The notes beneath the pieces were generated by a model. It was not told where the DNA came from. It made no database searches and saw nothing but the letters and a program-made list of their open reading frames with translations. DNA of 64,000 nt from Rhynochetos jubatus. Lineage: Eukaryota; Chordata; Aves; Eurypygiformes; Rhynochetidae. The position numbers and the translations under genes are program-made. The DNA is taken from the NCBI GenBank assembly GCA_027574665.1, contig CM050690.1, positions 70,785,433 through 70,849,432 on the forward strand, given 5' to 3'. This document shows positions 36,701 to 48,495 of the stretch, in pieces (position 1 is the first letter of the stretch; each line of letters begins with the position of its first letter).

Positions 36701-36982
36701 CTTCCAGGGAGAGCTGGGGACTTTGTGACCAGGCAGGCAGTCACTGCTGGATTACAATGAGTTCTTGCAGGAAGGTGGGAAGTGGAAAGATACACCTTGA
36801 TTGAAATTTCATTTGAATATTCTTTGAGTAGTTTTGAATGCTGTAGAAACTGGTAGAAATGTTGTACTGTTCATAGATGTAACATGCCTATTAGCTGTTT
36901 TAGGTACTATTTACAAAATGTAGATTTGTGTGTCTTAATAGTATTTCTTTTGAAGTAGCAGCCCAAAACAGTAGGCGTGAAC
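33791..36982. other. Intergenic, nothing recognised
   Basis: Contains the 23-C run (34279). No exon or transposon identified. Confidence 0.55.
34279..34301. repeat. C homopolymer (23 C)
   Basis: An uninterrupted run of C (G on the minus strand). It is prone to length error and could form G-quadruplex structures on the minus strand. Confidence 0.97.
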
Positions 36983-37042
36983 CCTGCAGAGTGATTGAAG
37001 TCAATTAAGTTTTTAAGTCTGCAGGATCAGGTCTTCAGATAT
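36983..37042 (+). repeat. Ancient interspersed repeat fragment
   Basis: TTGAAGTCAATTAAGTTTTTAAG followed by TCTGCAGGATCAGGTC resembles a widespread old amniote repeat whose ends read GCAGGATCAGGCCC. Confidence 0.35.
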
Positions 37043-37739
37043 GTAGAGGAGAGGGAAAAATAGAATACTTCAGGTGCACCTATTTGACTGATACACAGTG
37101 AAACGTTTCCTTCACTGGTAACTAAGCTCAGGCAGATCTTGTGTACATTTGGTTGTACAGGCACATATGTCCCTGCCTACATGTTGCACAACAAATACTG
37201 TAGTGGTTACCAAGGTTCATTCATGCTTGAAACAGGAATTACAGGATTGCAGGGAAACTACACTGTAAATTATAATGAATAGATTAGAATATATAATATC
37301 TTAGATGATATTAAATAAACTGGAGAAAGTCCCAGAGATAACAAGAAGAAATGCAAAAGGTTTGTAAAACATGCTGTTAAGAGAGGCTGCGAGAATGGCA
37401 CTTGTTTTAAACTGCGAGAAGGAAGATTCTGAAACAGCCACAGTCTATCCATACAGCAAAGCTATTATAAAAAGGTGATCAGTAGTTTTCTAAGTGGAAA
37501 AGAACATGAAAAACCCACCATCATCTGTGCAGAGAGGGCTTGAAGTGAACAGTAGGAGATACTTCTGGCTGGGTGTGGTTAGCTGCAGATTTTCACAGCT
37601 GTGTTGGTTTTTGAGAGCAGGTTGGTATTCAACATAGTGTTTGGTGTGACGTCTTGAAGAAAATTATTAACTGAAAGAAAATCAGTCAGTGTAGAACTGC
37701 TCAGCAGCTTGAGACACTGGTTAAAAAGAGTAACATTGA

Positions 37740-38470
37740 AGAGGGGGTTACTAGTAAAGTTCCCCACTTGAGACAAGTTTTAATAATTCTATTAATGACT
37801 TTCATATAAAAAGAAGGCAAGTACTGATGGAATGCAATGAAATTCATTTGTGCAAAATGCAAAGTCATTGCACTTGGGGACTAAGAACAAGAATTTTTGC
37901 TATAAACTGGGACATAATTAGTTGAAAATGTTTAAAGGATGACTGCATGTAGAGAGAAGGATGATAGTAAAAGCAGTTAAATGAGATCTTGGGATATGTC
38001 ATTCAAGGATTTGAAAGTTATTAGGAAGAATTAATATTTTTGTGCACCCCTAACTTAATCTGAAATGCCATTAGCAACTCTGGTTGCTTATATGCAAGAA
38101 AGGTAAGGGTTCAAGTGTAGAAGAGGACTGCTAGCACAATCAGGAGAGCAGGATACATGGGAGTAGACTTGAAAAAATTTACTCAGTCCAGCCAAAAGGA
38201 GGCAGAGAGGGAATACTGTAACTCAGCATGCGTAATAAGAAGAGCTACTAAAGTGCTAGAAAGTATCTGGAATAAGAACAAATAAATATAACATGGTTTT
38301 ATGAAATAGGAAATCGAAAGGAAATTCCTATCCATTAGGTAGGTTAATAAATAGCTTCCTAATTGTAATAATAGAGGTAAAAATCCAAATCCTAATTGCT
38401 TTTAAAATGGAACTTGGTAATTCATGACAGGTGTATGATTTGGTATCAATGATAACAGGGTATGTCCGCT
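37740..38470 (+). mobile_element. Ancient CR1/L3-like LINE, sense
   Basis: Old CR1/L3 phrases occur in sense order: TTAATAATTCTATTAATGAC, GAAATTCATTTGTGCAAAATGC followed by AGTCATTGCACTTGGGG, GAGATCTTGGG, AGCCAAAAGGAGGCAGAGAGGG, then GGTAATTCATGACAGG near the 3' end. It is heavily mutated with no coding potential. The match is from memory of amniote CR1 sequence, so ends are loose. Confidence 0.5.
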
Positions 38471-40288
38471 TGCTTTCTTACCTTCCCATACTCCAGTGTT
38501 ATCCATGCCTTTTGCTTTCACACGCTGCTGTGGTATCTGGGGACATGAGAACTGCCATCCTGGATCAGACCTCTGGTTAATTTAATTTGATAATTTTATT
38601 TTGGCAACAGCAGCGAGCCAAAGCTTCAGGGAAGGTGCAAAACTGCTGAAGGAACCCCTGAGGAATTTTCCTTGAACTCGCACACAGAGACTGGATGGGA
38701 GTGTCCTGAGGCATGAGAATTTCTGTCCCTTTTAAAAGTTTGCGTATGAATTTATCGAATGTCAGTATGGATGTTCTGATTGTCTTTAACTGGATGCTGC
38801 TGAAATCCTCACCTCAGTATAATCTGAAGTAACTAACTGTAATCCGTGAATTTTCAGCTTCTCATTTCATGGACTGCCGCTTTGCTTCTCCATTAGAAGC
38901 ACATCTTCTTTTCACTTAGTGGAGATCTTGGCTACTTGTCTTCTTTAGTTGTACTCCAACTAGTTCTACTCCTAAGCTTCCCTCAGATGGAAGGTTTTCC
39001 ATTCCTCCAATAGAATTTCTCTGGCCATTCTTGGAATGCCCTTTGGCTCTTATTTAGTTTTTGAAATGATGTGGCCAAAGATGAGCAGTGAGGAGTTGCT
39101 ATTCAGCCCATTGGGAAAACAAACCCACAACTATTTTCTGCTTTTATCCATCCTTTCTGCATATGGACTTTTTTGATACTACAGTTGAATACCAGTAGTT
39201 CTTGTGTACCTTTTTGAAAATTGTAGTGAATGTTGGTTGATTTCTCTATACTTTTATTTATGTTTTTTTGCCTCAATAGGTAAGCAGAATTCAGATCAAA
39301 ATGCTGATTTATATAATTTTCAGGGGAAAGTGCCAGAAAAGGCCACAGGCCCTCCCTCTGAAACAGTGAAGTTTCACATGGTGTTTATACTGAGTGTGTA
39401 CTATCCAAGTGGGAAACCTGAGGAAAAAGCCATTTAGAGTTGTTGGGAATGTTTCTGTTTAGGACCACTAGATGTCAGGCAGAACGAATAATTCGCCCTG
39501 ACTGATCTGGGGTGAATTTCATCTTCGTGTAAGGGATTCCTGCAAAGCCTGTGAATCCACTTGAGGAAGGGAGGAGGAAGGAAGCTGACAGTCCTTGGAC
39601 TGGCTTTCTCTGCAGGACTGTATGTCACATCTATTACTCAAGTTTTCTCTGCACTTGTCTGTATGTGAGTTCTGCCCTTACGGAGGTTGAAATTAGATAT
39701 TGCAGGGACAAATCCTTTGGACAAAAGCATTCTGCGGAAAGGGCTTTAAACCTCACCGATTTAATGCAGCTTTTAAGTAAAACATTTTGCGTGTGTGGGA
39801 GCTAACGAATTCTGTGCTGCTTCTGTCTCAACCAATTTAATGACGTGAGGATCGATGGCAACTGCCCAGTCTCCAAGAGGGACTTCAAGGAGCCCACTTG
39901 TTTAACAGGCAATGTACAAAAATGTACAACAAATGCCAGTCCTAGAGAGCAAGAGACAGGAAGGAAAACTGAGTAAAGAAGGAGAGAGAGAAAAAGGTAT
40001 AGAAATTAAATGAACAGAGCTGCTATTGTTTGCTTGCTTTACTTCACTATCCACAGTTTGATATAAATGTGTGTGTTATTCTGTCATGTCAGCTGAAGGA
40101 ATGTTTAATCTTGGCACAAGTAGTTACTGGGACCAGTAGATAGTGACCCCATGATTGGGTTATAAGTGTTGACAGTCCTGATTTTTTAAGGGGAGGAAAC
40201 CACAAATCCCATATTCCCTCACACCTGACATGCTAGTTAAATAGAGACATCACATTATATCTGGAGCTCCCAGATTTCACTACTAATG
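38471..40288. other. Intergenic, nothing secure
   Basis: GAACTGCCATCCTGGATCAG near 38549 recalls an old amniote repeat phrase (a similar one is at 42055-42072). The rest shows no recognisable feature. Confidence 0.45.
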
Positions 40289-40692
40289 ATCACAGAACCA
40301 CAGAGGTTGGAAAAGACCTATAAGATCATCTAGTCCAACCACCAACCGAACATTACCGTACCCACTAGACCATGTCATCAAGCACCATGTCTACACGTTC
40401 CTTGATCACCTCCAGGGATGGTGACTCCACCACTTCCCTGGGCAGCCTGTTCCAGTGCCTGACCACTCTTTCAGTAAAGAAGTTTTTCCTAATATCTAAT
40501 CTAAACCTCCCCTGATGCAACTTGAGGCCATTTCTTCTTGTCCGATCACCAGTTACCCGGGAGAACAGGCCAGCATCCCCCTCCCTACACCCTCCTTTCA
40601 GGGAGCTGTAGAGAGCTATCAGATCTCCCCTCAGCCTCCTCTTCTTCAGGCTAAAATGTTTGTGTCTATCATTAATTCTCTCAAATAAATGC
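40289..40692 (-). mobile_element. CR1 LINE 3' fragment
   Basis: Antisense CR1 of about 400 bp: CAGAGGTTGGAAAAGACC, ATCATCTAGTCCAACCACC, GGGATGGTGACTCCACCAC, TAAACCTCCCCTGATGCAAC, then the TCAGCCTCCTCTTCTTCAGG section. The ORF2 C-terminus is readable on the minus strand for 113 codons (including [15 protein letters not shown]), so it is the most complete young CR1 here. It is truncated and not mobile. Confidence 0.95.
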
Positions 40693-42529
40693 ATTAGAGT
40701 GTTCAAAATGAACTGTAAGTCTGATCTGCCATATCGTACAAACCTTCTGAATGCTTTTTTTCAGAACTGCTTTTCAACAGAGTAAAAACCTATAATGCTC
40801 AGCACTTTGCAGGAGAGAGAGAAAACTTAGCAACTTCATAGAATGACATTTCTAAATATACTTATACTGGGTTTTCTAAGTGACAGGCTTTTAATAAAAT
40901 GCTTTCATAGATTTGCTAACCAAAGATGAAAATCCATAAAACATTTGCACAGTAACATTTGTAATAATAATTTATATTAACACATTCATAATAATGTAAT
41001 TTATTCAAATATTAATACTTTGTATTAACAAAGCACATTAATTAATTGTCTTAAATTTTAAACTGAACTCTTCAGGGATTGATACTGACAGCACTTTCAT
41101 CAACAGATGATGAATCACTGTGCCAAGTTGCTGTCTCTGTTTATTGTTGCTCTCTCCTGTCAAACAATTGGGATGAATTTGGAAAAAAAAAGATCTGTTT
41201 TCTGGAGTTTTTGTCCTCACAATCCAAATAATTTCCTAAGTTCTTTATAATATTGCATTAAAGTGGCAGAAACATCAGAATAACAAAAGTAGTATTTCAG
41301 GAGAATGCATGTAGATCAGCTTAAGTCTTCGTGCTTCAGGCTCTGAGTTTTCTCTGCATCAGTGTATTGGCTGGAAAACAGCAGAGCACAGCTGTACAGA
41401 TTCATATTGACACTTACCAGGCTGTGTCATAAGGAGGTGGATTTGCTGAAGTCAGTTAAGGAATAGAAAAACAGAAGGTTAGAAGAAGTGATGTTTTGTT
41501 GACTGTTTCACTGGGCCTTCCTTGCATTGCCTAAACTGCAAAATGGTACTTGGTGGAGGATCTAGGAAGTAGGTCTTGCTGCTCCAGGTCTGTAAGAGAG
41601 GGCTGTGCCTAGGGAAATCATGACAGTTTTGTAAAAGGTTTAACAAGACAACCTTGTAACTTGCTGCAAAGAAAGATGATACACACGAGCACAAACAGCA
41701 TTGCAAGTATGAAAGCAGGAAATAATTCTTCCTGGAAGATATTAACCATCAATTTGCAGCTCCAGGGTGACCACCTTCTGCAAGATGCAGAACTTCAAGG
41801 CATGGGCCACTGACGTGGAAAGCCACAGAAGGAATTACTGGGGCCATAGGGTAGAATCATAGAATCTTTTAGGTTGGAAAAGACCTTTGAGATCATCAAG
41901 TCCAACCATTAACCTAACACTGCCACGTCCACCGCTAAACCATTTTCCTAAGCAGTAACCAGCAGTAACAGAATGGCAACACCATTGTGTTGCCCAAATG
42001 CATGCTGCTGTGGGGGAAGTGGAAAAAGGTAAATGCATTAGAAATGTCCGGGTAGGTCAGACCAATGTTCTGTTAAAGCCAGCATTTTCTCATCACCCTG
42101 CTGTGGAGACACTATTTAGTGAAAGCATGTGAGCTGGCCACTTGTGTGGGTGACTTCCTTAACTTCCAAAGTTGTGGTAGAGATGCTGCAGGATTTGTCC
42201 TTCCTTATTACTTCTGGTATATGCTTTTAGGACTGTTCATGAATGTATATAATAGGTTTTTTTTAACCTGTTTGTACTATTGCCTCCTCTGTGATACTGT
42301 CTGCCTGCATGTCCTATGACAGCGAAGTTTCAAAGTTCACTATCCACTTTGTAAAGCTGTACTCTCTTTTAATTAGTTTAAACTCTACTTTAAAATACCC
42401 CCCACAATAGTGTCATCAAGTTCCCCCTGTGTCTGTTGGTGCTGGATAATGCCAATAGCAGTTCTATGTTTATCATCTTATCCATTGTTTTCTCGATTTT
42501 GTTATTCTTCAGCATACAACCTCTCCAAG
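40693..42529. other. Intergenic, CR1 scrap only
   Basis: Apart from the CR1 tail at 41853-41955 and an old-repeat phrase (GGTCAGACCAATGTTCTG, 42055-42072), nothing is recognised. Confidence 0.5.
41853..41955 (-). mobile_element. CR1 LINE 3'-end fragment
   Basis: An antisense CR1 tail (ATCATAGAATCTTTTAGGTTGG followed by CATCAAGTCCAACC and ACCTAACACTGCCACGTCC). About 100 bases, typical of a heavily truncated copy. Confidence 0.92.
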
Positions 42530-43560
42530 TAAGGAGTCCCAGCCTTTTTGTACCACCTCATAAGGTAGATGTTTTATTTCCACTCTCATTTCTCTGTACT
42601 TCTCTTAATTCCAGTATATCCTCCTTGAAATGCACAGGCCTGGACGGTCTACAGCGCTTGAGGTGTGGCTGCAAGAAGGCCTTTACATGGCAGCAAAATT
42701 ATGTCTTCTGTTCTTCTTGTTCTACCTTTGTTGACAATACCCAGCATCTTGCTGTCTTTATTTGGCTAGTGTATTGGTCAGTGATTTCAGGAACCTGTCA
42801 GAGAGAACACTAAGATCCTTTTCTTGGCTTATAACTGCCAGTTTTGCATTCAGCATCATGCAGACATTGTATAAATGTTTTTTTCCCATAGGTGCAGTAC
42901 ATTATATTTGTCTAAAGACAAACTTACTGGGCAGCCTTTCACCCGTTTAGCTTTGTGAGCTCCTTCTGGAATTTGACACCACTGACAAGGCATGGTCAAA
43001 GAAGGCATGGTCAAAGAAGACATGTCATCTGCACACTTAAAGAGATTTGACTGCAACCTTCTTTCTCCAGGGGATTGATAAAGGTGTTCAGTAAAACTAC
43101 TCGCAGCATTAATTTCTGGGATGACTCACTATGGACACTTCTTCATCCTGAGAAACGTAAGTTAAGCCCTACCATTTGTTTCTTATCTTTTAAGAAGCTT
43201 TAAATTCATAAAGGACCTGTTCTCCAGTCCATGGCAACTTATTTTCTGTATTAATCTTTGGTGTAGCACATTGTCAATGGCTTTTTGAAAATGCAAATGT
43301 ATTGCATCCACTGATTTCTTTACTACTCCCCTTACAGAAGTCCAGCAAGTCCATGAGGCAGGTTTCCCTTTGCACAAACTATGTCAGCTCCTTCACAATA
43401 CCTTGTGTTTGTCCATGTGTTTATGCTATTACCTTACCATGTCAGGGAGTCAGAACTGCTGCTCTGTATTTCCCAGTATCTTTCCCAGCATCCTTCTACC
43501 CATTCCAATACTCTCTCTTATGCTCACAGCTGAGTTGTATCTGGAGAGTGCTTTACCCGC
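42530..43560 (-). mobile_element. Ancient CR1/L3-like LINE, antisense
   Basis: This roughly 1-kb stretch has the phrase order known from old amniote CR1/L3 copies, read antisense: AAGATCCTTTTCTTGGC, TTGTGAGCTCCTTCTGG, GTCATCTGCACACTTAAAGA, CCCTACCATTTGTTTCTTATC, GTAGCACATTGTCAATGGC, GTCCATGAGGCAGG, GTATTTCCCAGTATCTTTCC. Divergence is high, so it predates the avian CR1 families above. Ends are approximate. The 125-codon frame at 42436-42813 lies within or across it and is not called. Confidence 0.65.
42988..43018. repeat. Tandem duplication, 2 x 15 bp
   Basis: GGCATGGTCAAAGAA occurs twice head to tail within the ancient CR1/L3 relic. Confidence 0.9.
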
Positions 43561-45317
43561 CAGACTAAAGTATACTGTGGAAAGTCATGAATTAAAAGGA
43601 AAGAAGGAACCAGCAAAGCTTGACTCTGTAGTTTATTGACTATGGCTCTGAAATAGATGAGCCGCTTTGGGCTAGCAGGAAACAAAGTCCTGCCCATGCT
43701 TCTGGAATTGTTTTCACAGTTTTAAAACTGCTCTATATTTTTAGCAGATGATGCACTTTTTGAGAGTGGTGGAGTTTAATGGTGTTTTGGTTGTTGCTAA
43801 AATGTGAAAATCCTAATACAAGACAATGGACAGGAATGACAATATTTGCTGAAGTAGCTTCTGAAGGATGTTATTTCAGTAGGATTCAGTATTACAGATA
43901 TAGGATTCAGCATTACAGACTTGAAATGTTCAAAATTATGAGTGGGACCCTTTTAAGACTGACTTAAAAATAGTATTTTGGACCACTTTTTCTTTTCTTT
44001 GTGGTTCTTTACATCACATCATGTGTTTAGAGGGCAATGAGGGCTGGGAATGTATTTGATGACAGTGTAAGCAAAATTGTCCTAATTCTGACTCTAGGAA
44101 TTTGCAGTACTATACTTTGTACTGTAAGAGTTGAAAGCACTGCTGGTTTGTGAAGGAAAAGCGCAGGCCCTGGCCAGATGCCACACAGCATTTGCCTCAT
44201 GCAGATAGAGAGCAACGGCACAGCTGTTGGATGTGGCCTGGAAGATCTCACCTGACTCATCTGAATTCTGACATCGTTCAGACATTTTGAGGCAAATCAT
44301 CAGTGCACCGAGAAGAAACACAAGGAAAAAAATGTGGTGCTCATGCTTTGTTTGTACCGAGGAGATCTGTAACTTGGCCAGTTAGAGCAGTTGAGTCAGG
44401 GACTCAACCTGGACCAGACTCTGTCTGAAGAAAGAGGAAACTTATAAAGTTTTTTATGTTCTTCTCTTTGTCAGATATACCAAATGTTCTTTGTCCACAG
44501 CTGACAGCCTGGGTGATACTTTTTCGGTTAGGTGTCAATCTAGGGTTCGTGTAGAAAGACTAACTCTTGAAGGCTTGACTCTCAAGTCGCTTCAAAAGGC
44601 ATTAATGTGAATGTACTTGTCTATATGTGTCAATAGGCACAAGCCTTGGCAGGTACATAGATTCGAAGTGTGGAAATTTAGCACTTTCATAGCACCTCGG
44701 GGGACATCAGATTGCCAAGAGAAAGCTCCTTCAAAGAGAAACAATTAGGACTGGAAGAGGGATTAATAACTGTGTGAAAGTCCACTGTGTTAGCAATTAG
44801 TGTTAGCAAACTACCCCATACACCACCATTCCCCCACTACATAAAAGAATCTTTCAAGAGCTGTGGTTCACATTTTCCCCATGACGCCTTCATCTTGCCT
44901 GAGAGATGCTCAGATAAAATGAACACATGCACGAAAGAATCAATATAAGAATGAAGGTGTTCACAGCTGAACCTCTTTAAGGCTGTGCTGAACAGAGGAC
45001 AAGATGAATGAGTATATTATTTATGTGAATAAATTGGATTATAATAATAATAACAACATTCTGCAGCAGAAGAAAACATTAAGTGTTGTGCCTAGCTGTT
45101 CATCAGAGGATTTAACTTAATTTTTTTAATTGGATGGAAAATATTACTTGTAAAAAACATTTGCCACACGATGGCAGCATAAACCAAGGAGACAAACATT
45201 TTGGCTGTCATTGCTGGGAAACACTCCGCAGTTTATAGAAGGCTGATTGTTACAGAGCCATAGTACGTCTAAAAATGAAGTGTTGGCAGCCTCTGAATAG
45301 CTCTTTTGCACTGTGGA
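43561..45317. other. Intergenic, nothing recognised
   Basis: A small local duplication of AGGATTCAG(T/C)ATTACAGA lies near 43880-43920. No gene or named repeat. Confidence 0.5.
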
Positions 45318-45600
45318 GGCTAAGTGGCACAGTGGGTTAGTACCGTAATCTTTTTCTTCTGGAGACTCAGCCTTACATCCTGGCTTAGCCTGTAAATGAA
45401 AGCAAGTTGGGTGGTCTCATCCCAGTCCCCATTTGTGCATATCACAAAACCACCAGGCAATTTGGCATGGCCAGGGGTTGCTGCCTGAGAGAGGAGCAGG
45501 ATTCGCACAGGAGAGGAGCTGCAGGTCACGAGCAAGGTGAACTGTCAGATCTGTGAAGGGATGTTCGTGCAGCACCCACTCAGATCGAAGGACAGCCACC
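45318..45600 (+). mobile_element. Probable tRNA-derived SINE (MIR-like), old
   Basis: TGGCACAGTGGGTTAG (45325-45340) is a good pol III A-box like those in tRNA-derived SINEs. About 45 bases on, CCTTACATCCTGGCTTAG aligns with the B-box and following part of MIR-type SINEs. Downstream sequence resembles no CR1 or LTR. It is probably an ancient amniote SINE; the right boundary is uncertain. Confidence 0.4.
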
Positions 45601-45689
45601 ATCTGTCATCAGTGCTAATTTCATTCTGAATATATTTGCACTGTAGTAGTTTATTCCCTGTGCGTGAAATCCAAGTCATCCCTTTATTT

Positions 45690-45770
45690 TATGCTTCTCC
45701 CTATTGGTATTAGTGGGACTTTTTCTAGTGAAAGGAGCCAGCAAGCACCACAGGATTTGGCCTGTTTCTA
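45690..45770 (+). repeat. Ancient interspersed repeat fragment
   Basis: ATTAGTGGGACTTTTTCTAG and CACAGGATTTGGCCTG resemble the common amniote phrase pair 'AGTGGGACTTTTGCCTGAG ... GCAGGATTTGGCC'. It is small and degenerate. Confidence 0.3.
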
Positions 45771-48469
45771 TCTACAGTTACAATGAACAAATTCATTTAA
45801 GTTTTGTTTTGAAGAGAAGGTACTGTAAATCCTTAAATACACCTTAAGTATCTACAGCACAGGAGACAGTAGTATGAAGGCACTGTGCACTAGGGGCAAA
45901 TCCTCGGGGTTTGCGTGGTGCACAAGACATGACCCAGGTGTGTGTGTCAGCTCCGTTATATGGGCTCCCCACAATCTTGATTTCCCTGGAAACAGCCTGC
46001 TGCAGTGGAGTTCTTGGAGGAGAAGCTGTAAAAATGAAGAGTAGAGCCAAGAGAGAAAGTGGGGTAGATGGAGAGAGGAATATGCTACTGCAGAAAATAG
46101 GAAACTGGTTGAAGCATGGAAAAAAAAAAAATGATGCAGGAAGTGAACACAATTTTAGAAGCAATAGTAACAGTACTGGAAAAATATCAGGAAGGAGTTG
46201 GTTTTTATAATTTTTTATCAAATATCAGGCGTTTTTAAAGGCTTTTAAAAAACCAATAATACAATGCAGAAAAAATCTAAGCAATCAGGAAAAACAGAAA
46301 TATGTGCAGTGTCTGGAGAAAGGAAGTTGTAAAGAGCAAAGAAAAAGCACTAATATCAAAATAAACGGCTGAAAAATGCAGTTTTGAGACAAGTATTTCT
46401 GAAGTTGTGCCAACTTCTGTAAATACAAATGGATTTAAAGTGAGGAGATACTATAGAAAAGTTGAAATATTTCATGTTGACATTTTCCTAGCAAAGTGGT
46501 TCAATGTTTTATTTCCAAGTTACAGTTAATTTTACAGCTGAACTTGTTTTCATTTAAAATAGAGTAAAAGCAATACAGAAGTGAGATAGGATGTTTTAAG
46601 AAGTGGAGAGTGAAACATTTCATGACACCTGAAAGAGACTGGTTTGGGTTTTTTTCTTTTTTTAAGCAATAAAAAAAAAATTTGTTTCATGATGCTCTGG
46701 AAGAATTATATCCCAAGTTTTTCAGTTCTCTCACTGAAGTGAAAAATCAATTATTTGTGCAGCCCTAGTTGTCTAATGAGGCATGTTAAAGTAAAACTTT
46801 GTTTAGAGAGTTCCTGTACTAAAATTTTGGAATTTCAGATACCTCTGGGTATCTTAGAGACATCTGGGGAGCCAGGTGGAGGAAGAGGGAAAAGGAAAAG
46901 GCTCACCATGCAGGCTTTTATCATCTGACTACAGCTCTCTCTGTTATCAGAAGGAATCTTGCTGCCTCACTGGTGTTCCAAGTCTAGGTTTTCTGTTTTG
47001 CATGGAGGTCTACAAGTCTTTCTTCATCTTGCAGAGTTTTTCTCCATTTCACTCCAGGCTTTCAGGGTAAGCTGATTAAAAAGATGACACAGAAATTCAG
47101 ATGGTGATCATCAGTTCACCTCAGATTTTTTATCCTGTTCTGGGAAATGGGTGATCGTACCAGAAGTTAAGTTGATCCCACACTGTTGATCACACTAGAA
47201 GCAAGATACACTCTTCTGTACCATTTTCATTGTAGCTTTATTAAATGAAGCACATGGTACCGGGTTGGTTGAAAACCAAACTCCTGAATTTCTTATCAGT
47301 TGCGCTGTGTTGGAACACAAATGTTGCTTGTGCAAATTCAGTCCTTCAGAGGGGAAGACAGAAATACTTTCCTGTGCCAGTATTTGATTTTCCACATGCA
47401 TGACCACTTTGCTTTGTACTGGCCACATACTGTTACAGAGACATAAATTCTTGCCTAAGAATGCATGGCTGTTTTGTACCCCAACTTCCAAATGAAAACA
47501 CTGCTGGAAAATTAGGGAATACCAGAGATCTTTGCTCTGTATGGGGGCACAGAAGAGTAAGCAAGGCCACTGTGCCAGTAGTATCTCCAAGTGATACACT
47601 AACCCTCTTTCCTTAGCTCTTCCCATCATGATAGTAAATGTAGGAGCACAAAGATACTTACCTGGATTGAGTGAATGAAGGTGGAGATAACCAGAAAAAA
47701 ACTGGGAAAAGTTACGCTCATGCAATTTAGAACATGAATGTCTATCTGTATTTTTTTTTTTTTTTTTTTTTTTTTACAAAACTGGTCACTTTATATATAG
47801 CTTTCAATCAAAATGCCACAGACAATTTTGGAGGTTGTCCAGTGGTTTGTTGGTGTATGTTCAGGAAGGCAGAACTTCTCCCTGCTGCCTCCATCTGCTC
47901 CAGCCAACACAACTTACAAATGCGAGTGATTCAGCTCGTGTCTCTTATACCTTCCCAGTCCTTTTGATGAGACATTCCATCAGATGATAACCACTGGCTG
48001 AAGTTGCTGCCACATGAACTTGACACCATCACAAACCACTTCCGTGAGAAAAACAGTGGGTAGCCTAGGATGGCTGTAATATTATGGTGATGTAATACCC
48101 CAGTAAATGGGGGTTTTGAACCATCTAATTATACATCCAGAATGAACTGGCAGCTTTGCAGTAGATGAAACAATGAAAATATAAATACTGTGGTTTTTAG
48201 TATTTTACAGGTATGAATATGTATGCATATACCTGATTTAAGTAAGATGAACATTGGTTTATTTTTTAATGTTTCTCCCTCACCCCCTTTACTTCCTTCT
48301 TGATCATGAAACTGTAAGCAGGTCTTTGAAATGAGGAAGCCCTGCTATATCAAAGCCCTGCTGTATAAAATGGCCTGGAATTCCTGAGATCCCATACTAT
48401 GAGTTTGTCAGCTCTGAGTTTGTGCAAAGCTATTATAGAGCCTTTGAAAGAAATTCTAAATCACAAAAA
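45771..48469. other. Intergenic between the old repeats and the SLC1A3 3' end
   Basis: Contains the T26 tract. The longest frame (176 codons, minus strand, 47195-47725) has no recognisable domain and is not called as a gene. Confidence 0.5.
47751..47776. repeat. T homopolymer (26 T)
   Basis: A pure T run. Read on the minus strand it is an A26 tract preceded by TATAAA about 14-20 bases upstream, so it could be the tail of a retrocopied transcript. Confidence 0.97.
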
Positions 48470-48489
48470 AGCAGTAATGTAAAACTATT

Positions 48490-48495
48490 TTTATT
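48490..48495 (-). terminator. SLC1A3: Candidate distal poly(A) signal of SLC1A3
   Basis: AATAAA on the minus strand, followed within about 30 bases by a T-rich, GT-containing element. It is the first canonical signal at a distance that gives a 3' UTR of the usual length. The assignment is inferred. Confidence 0.4.

Noticed and set aside
47195-47725. 176-codon minus-strand frame
   Set aside because: No domain, signal peptide or splice context is visible, and residue use looks random. A frame this long is rare but possible by chance in 64 kb.
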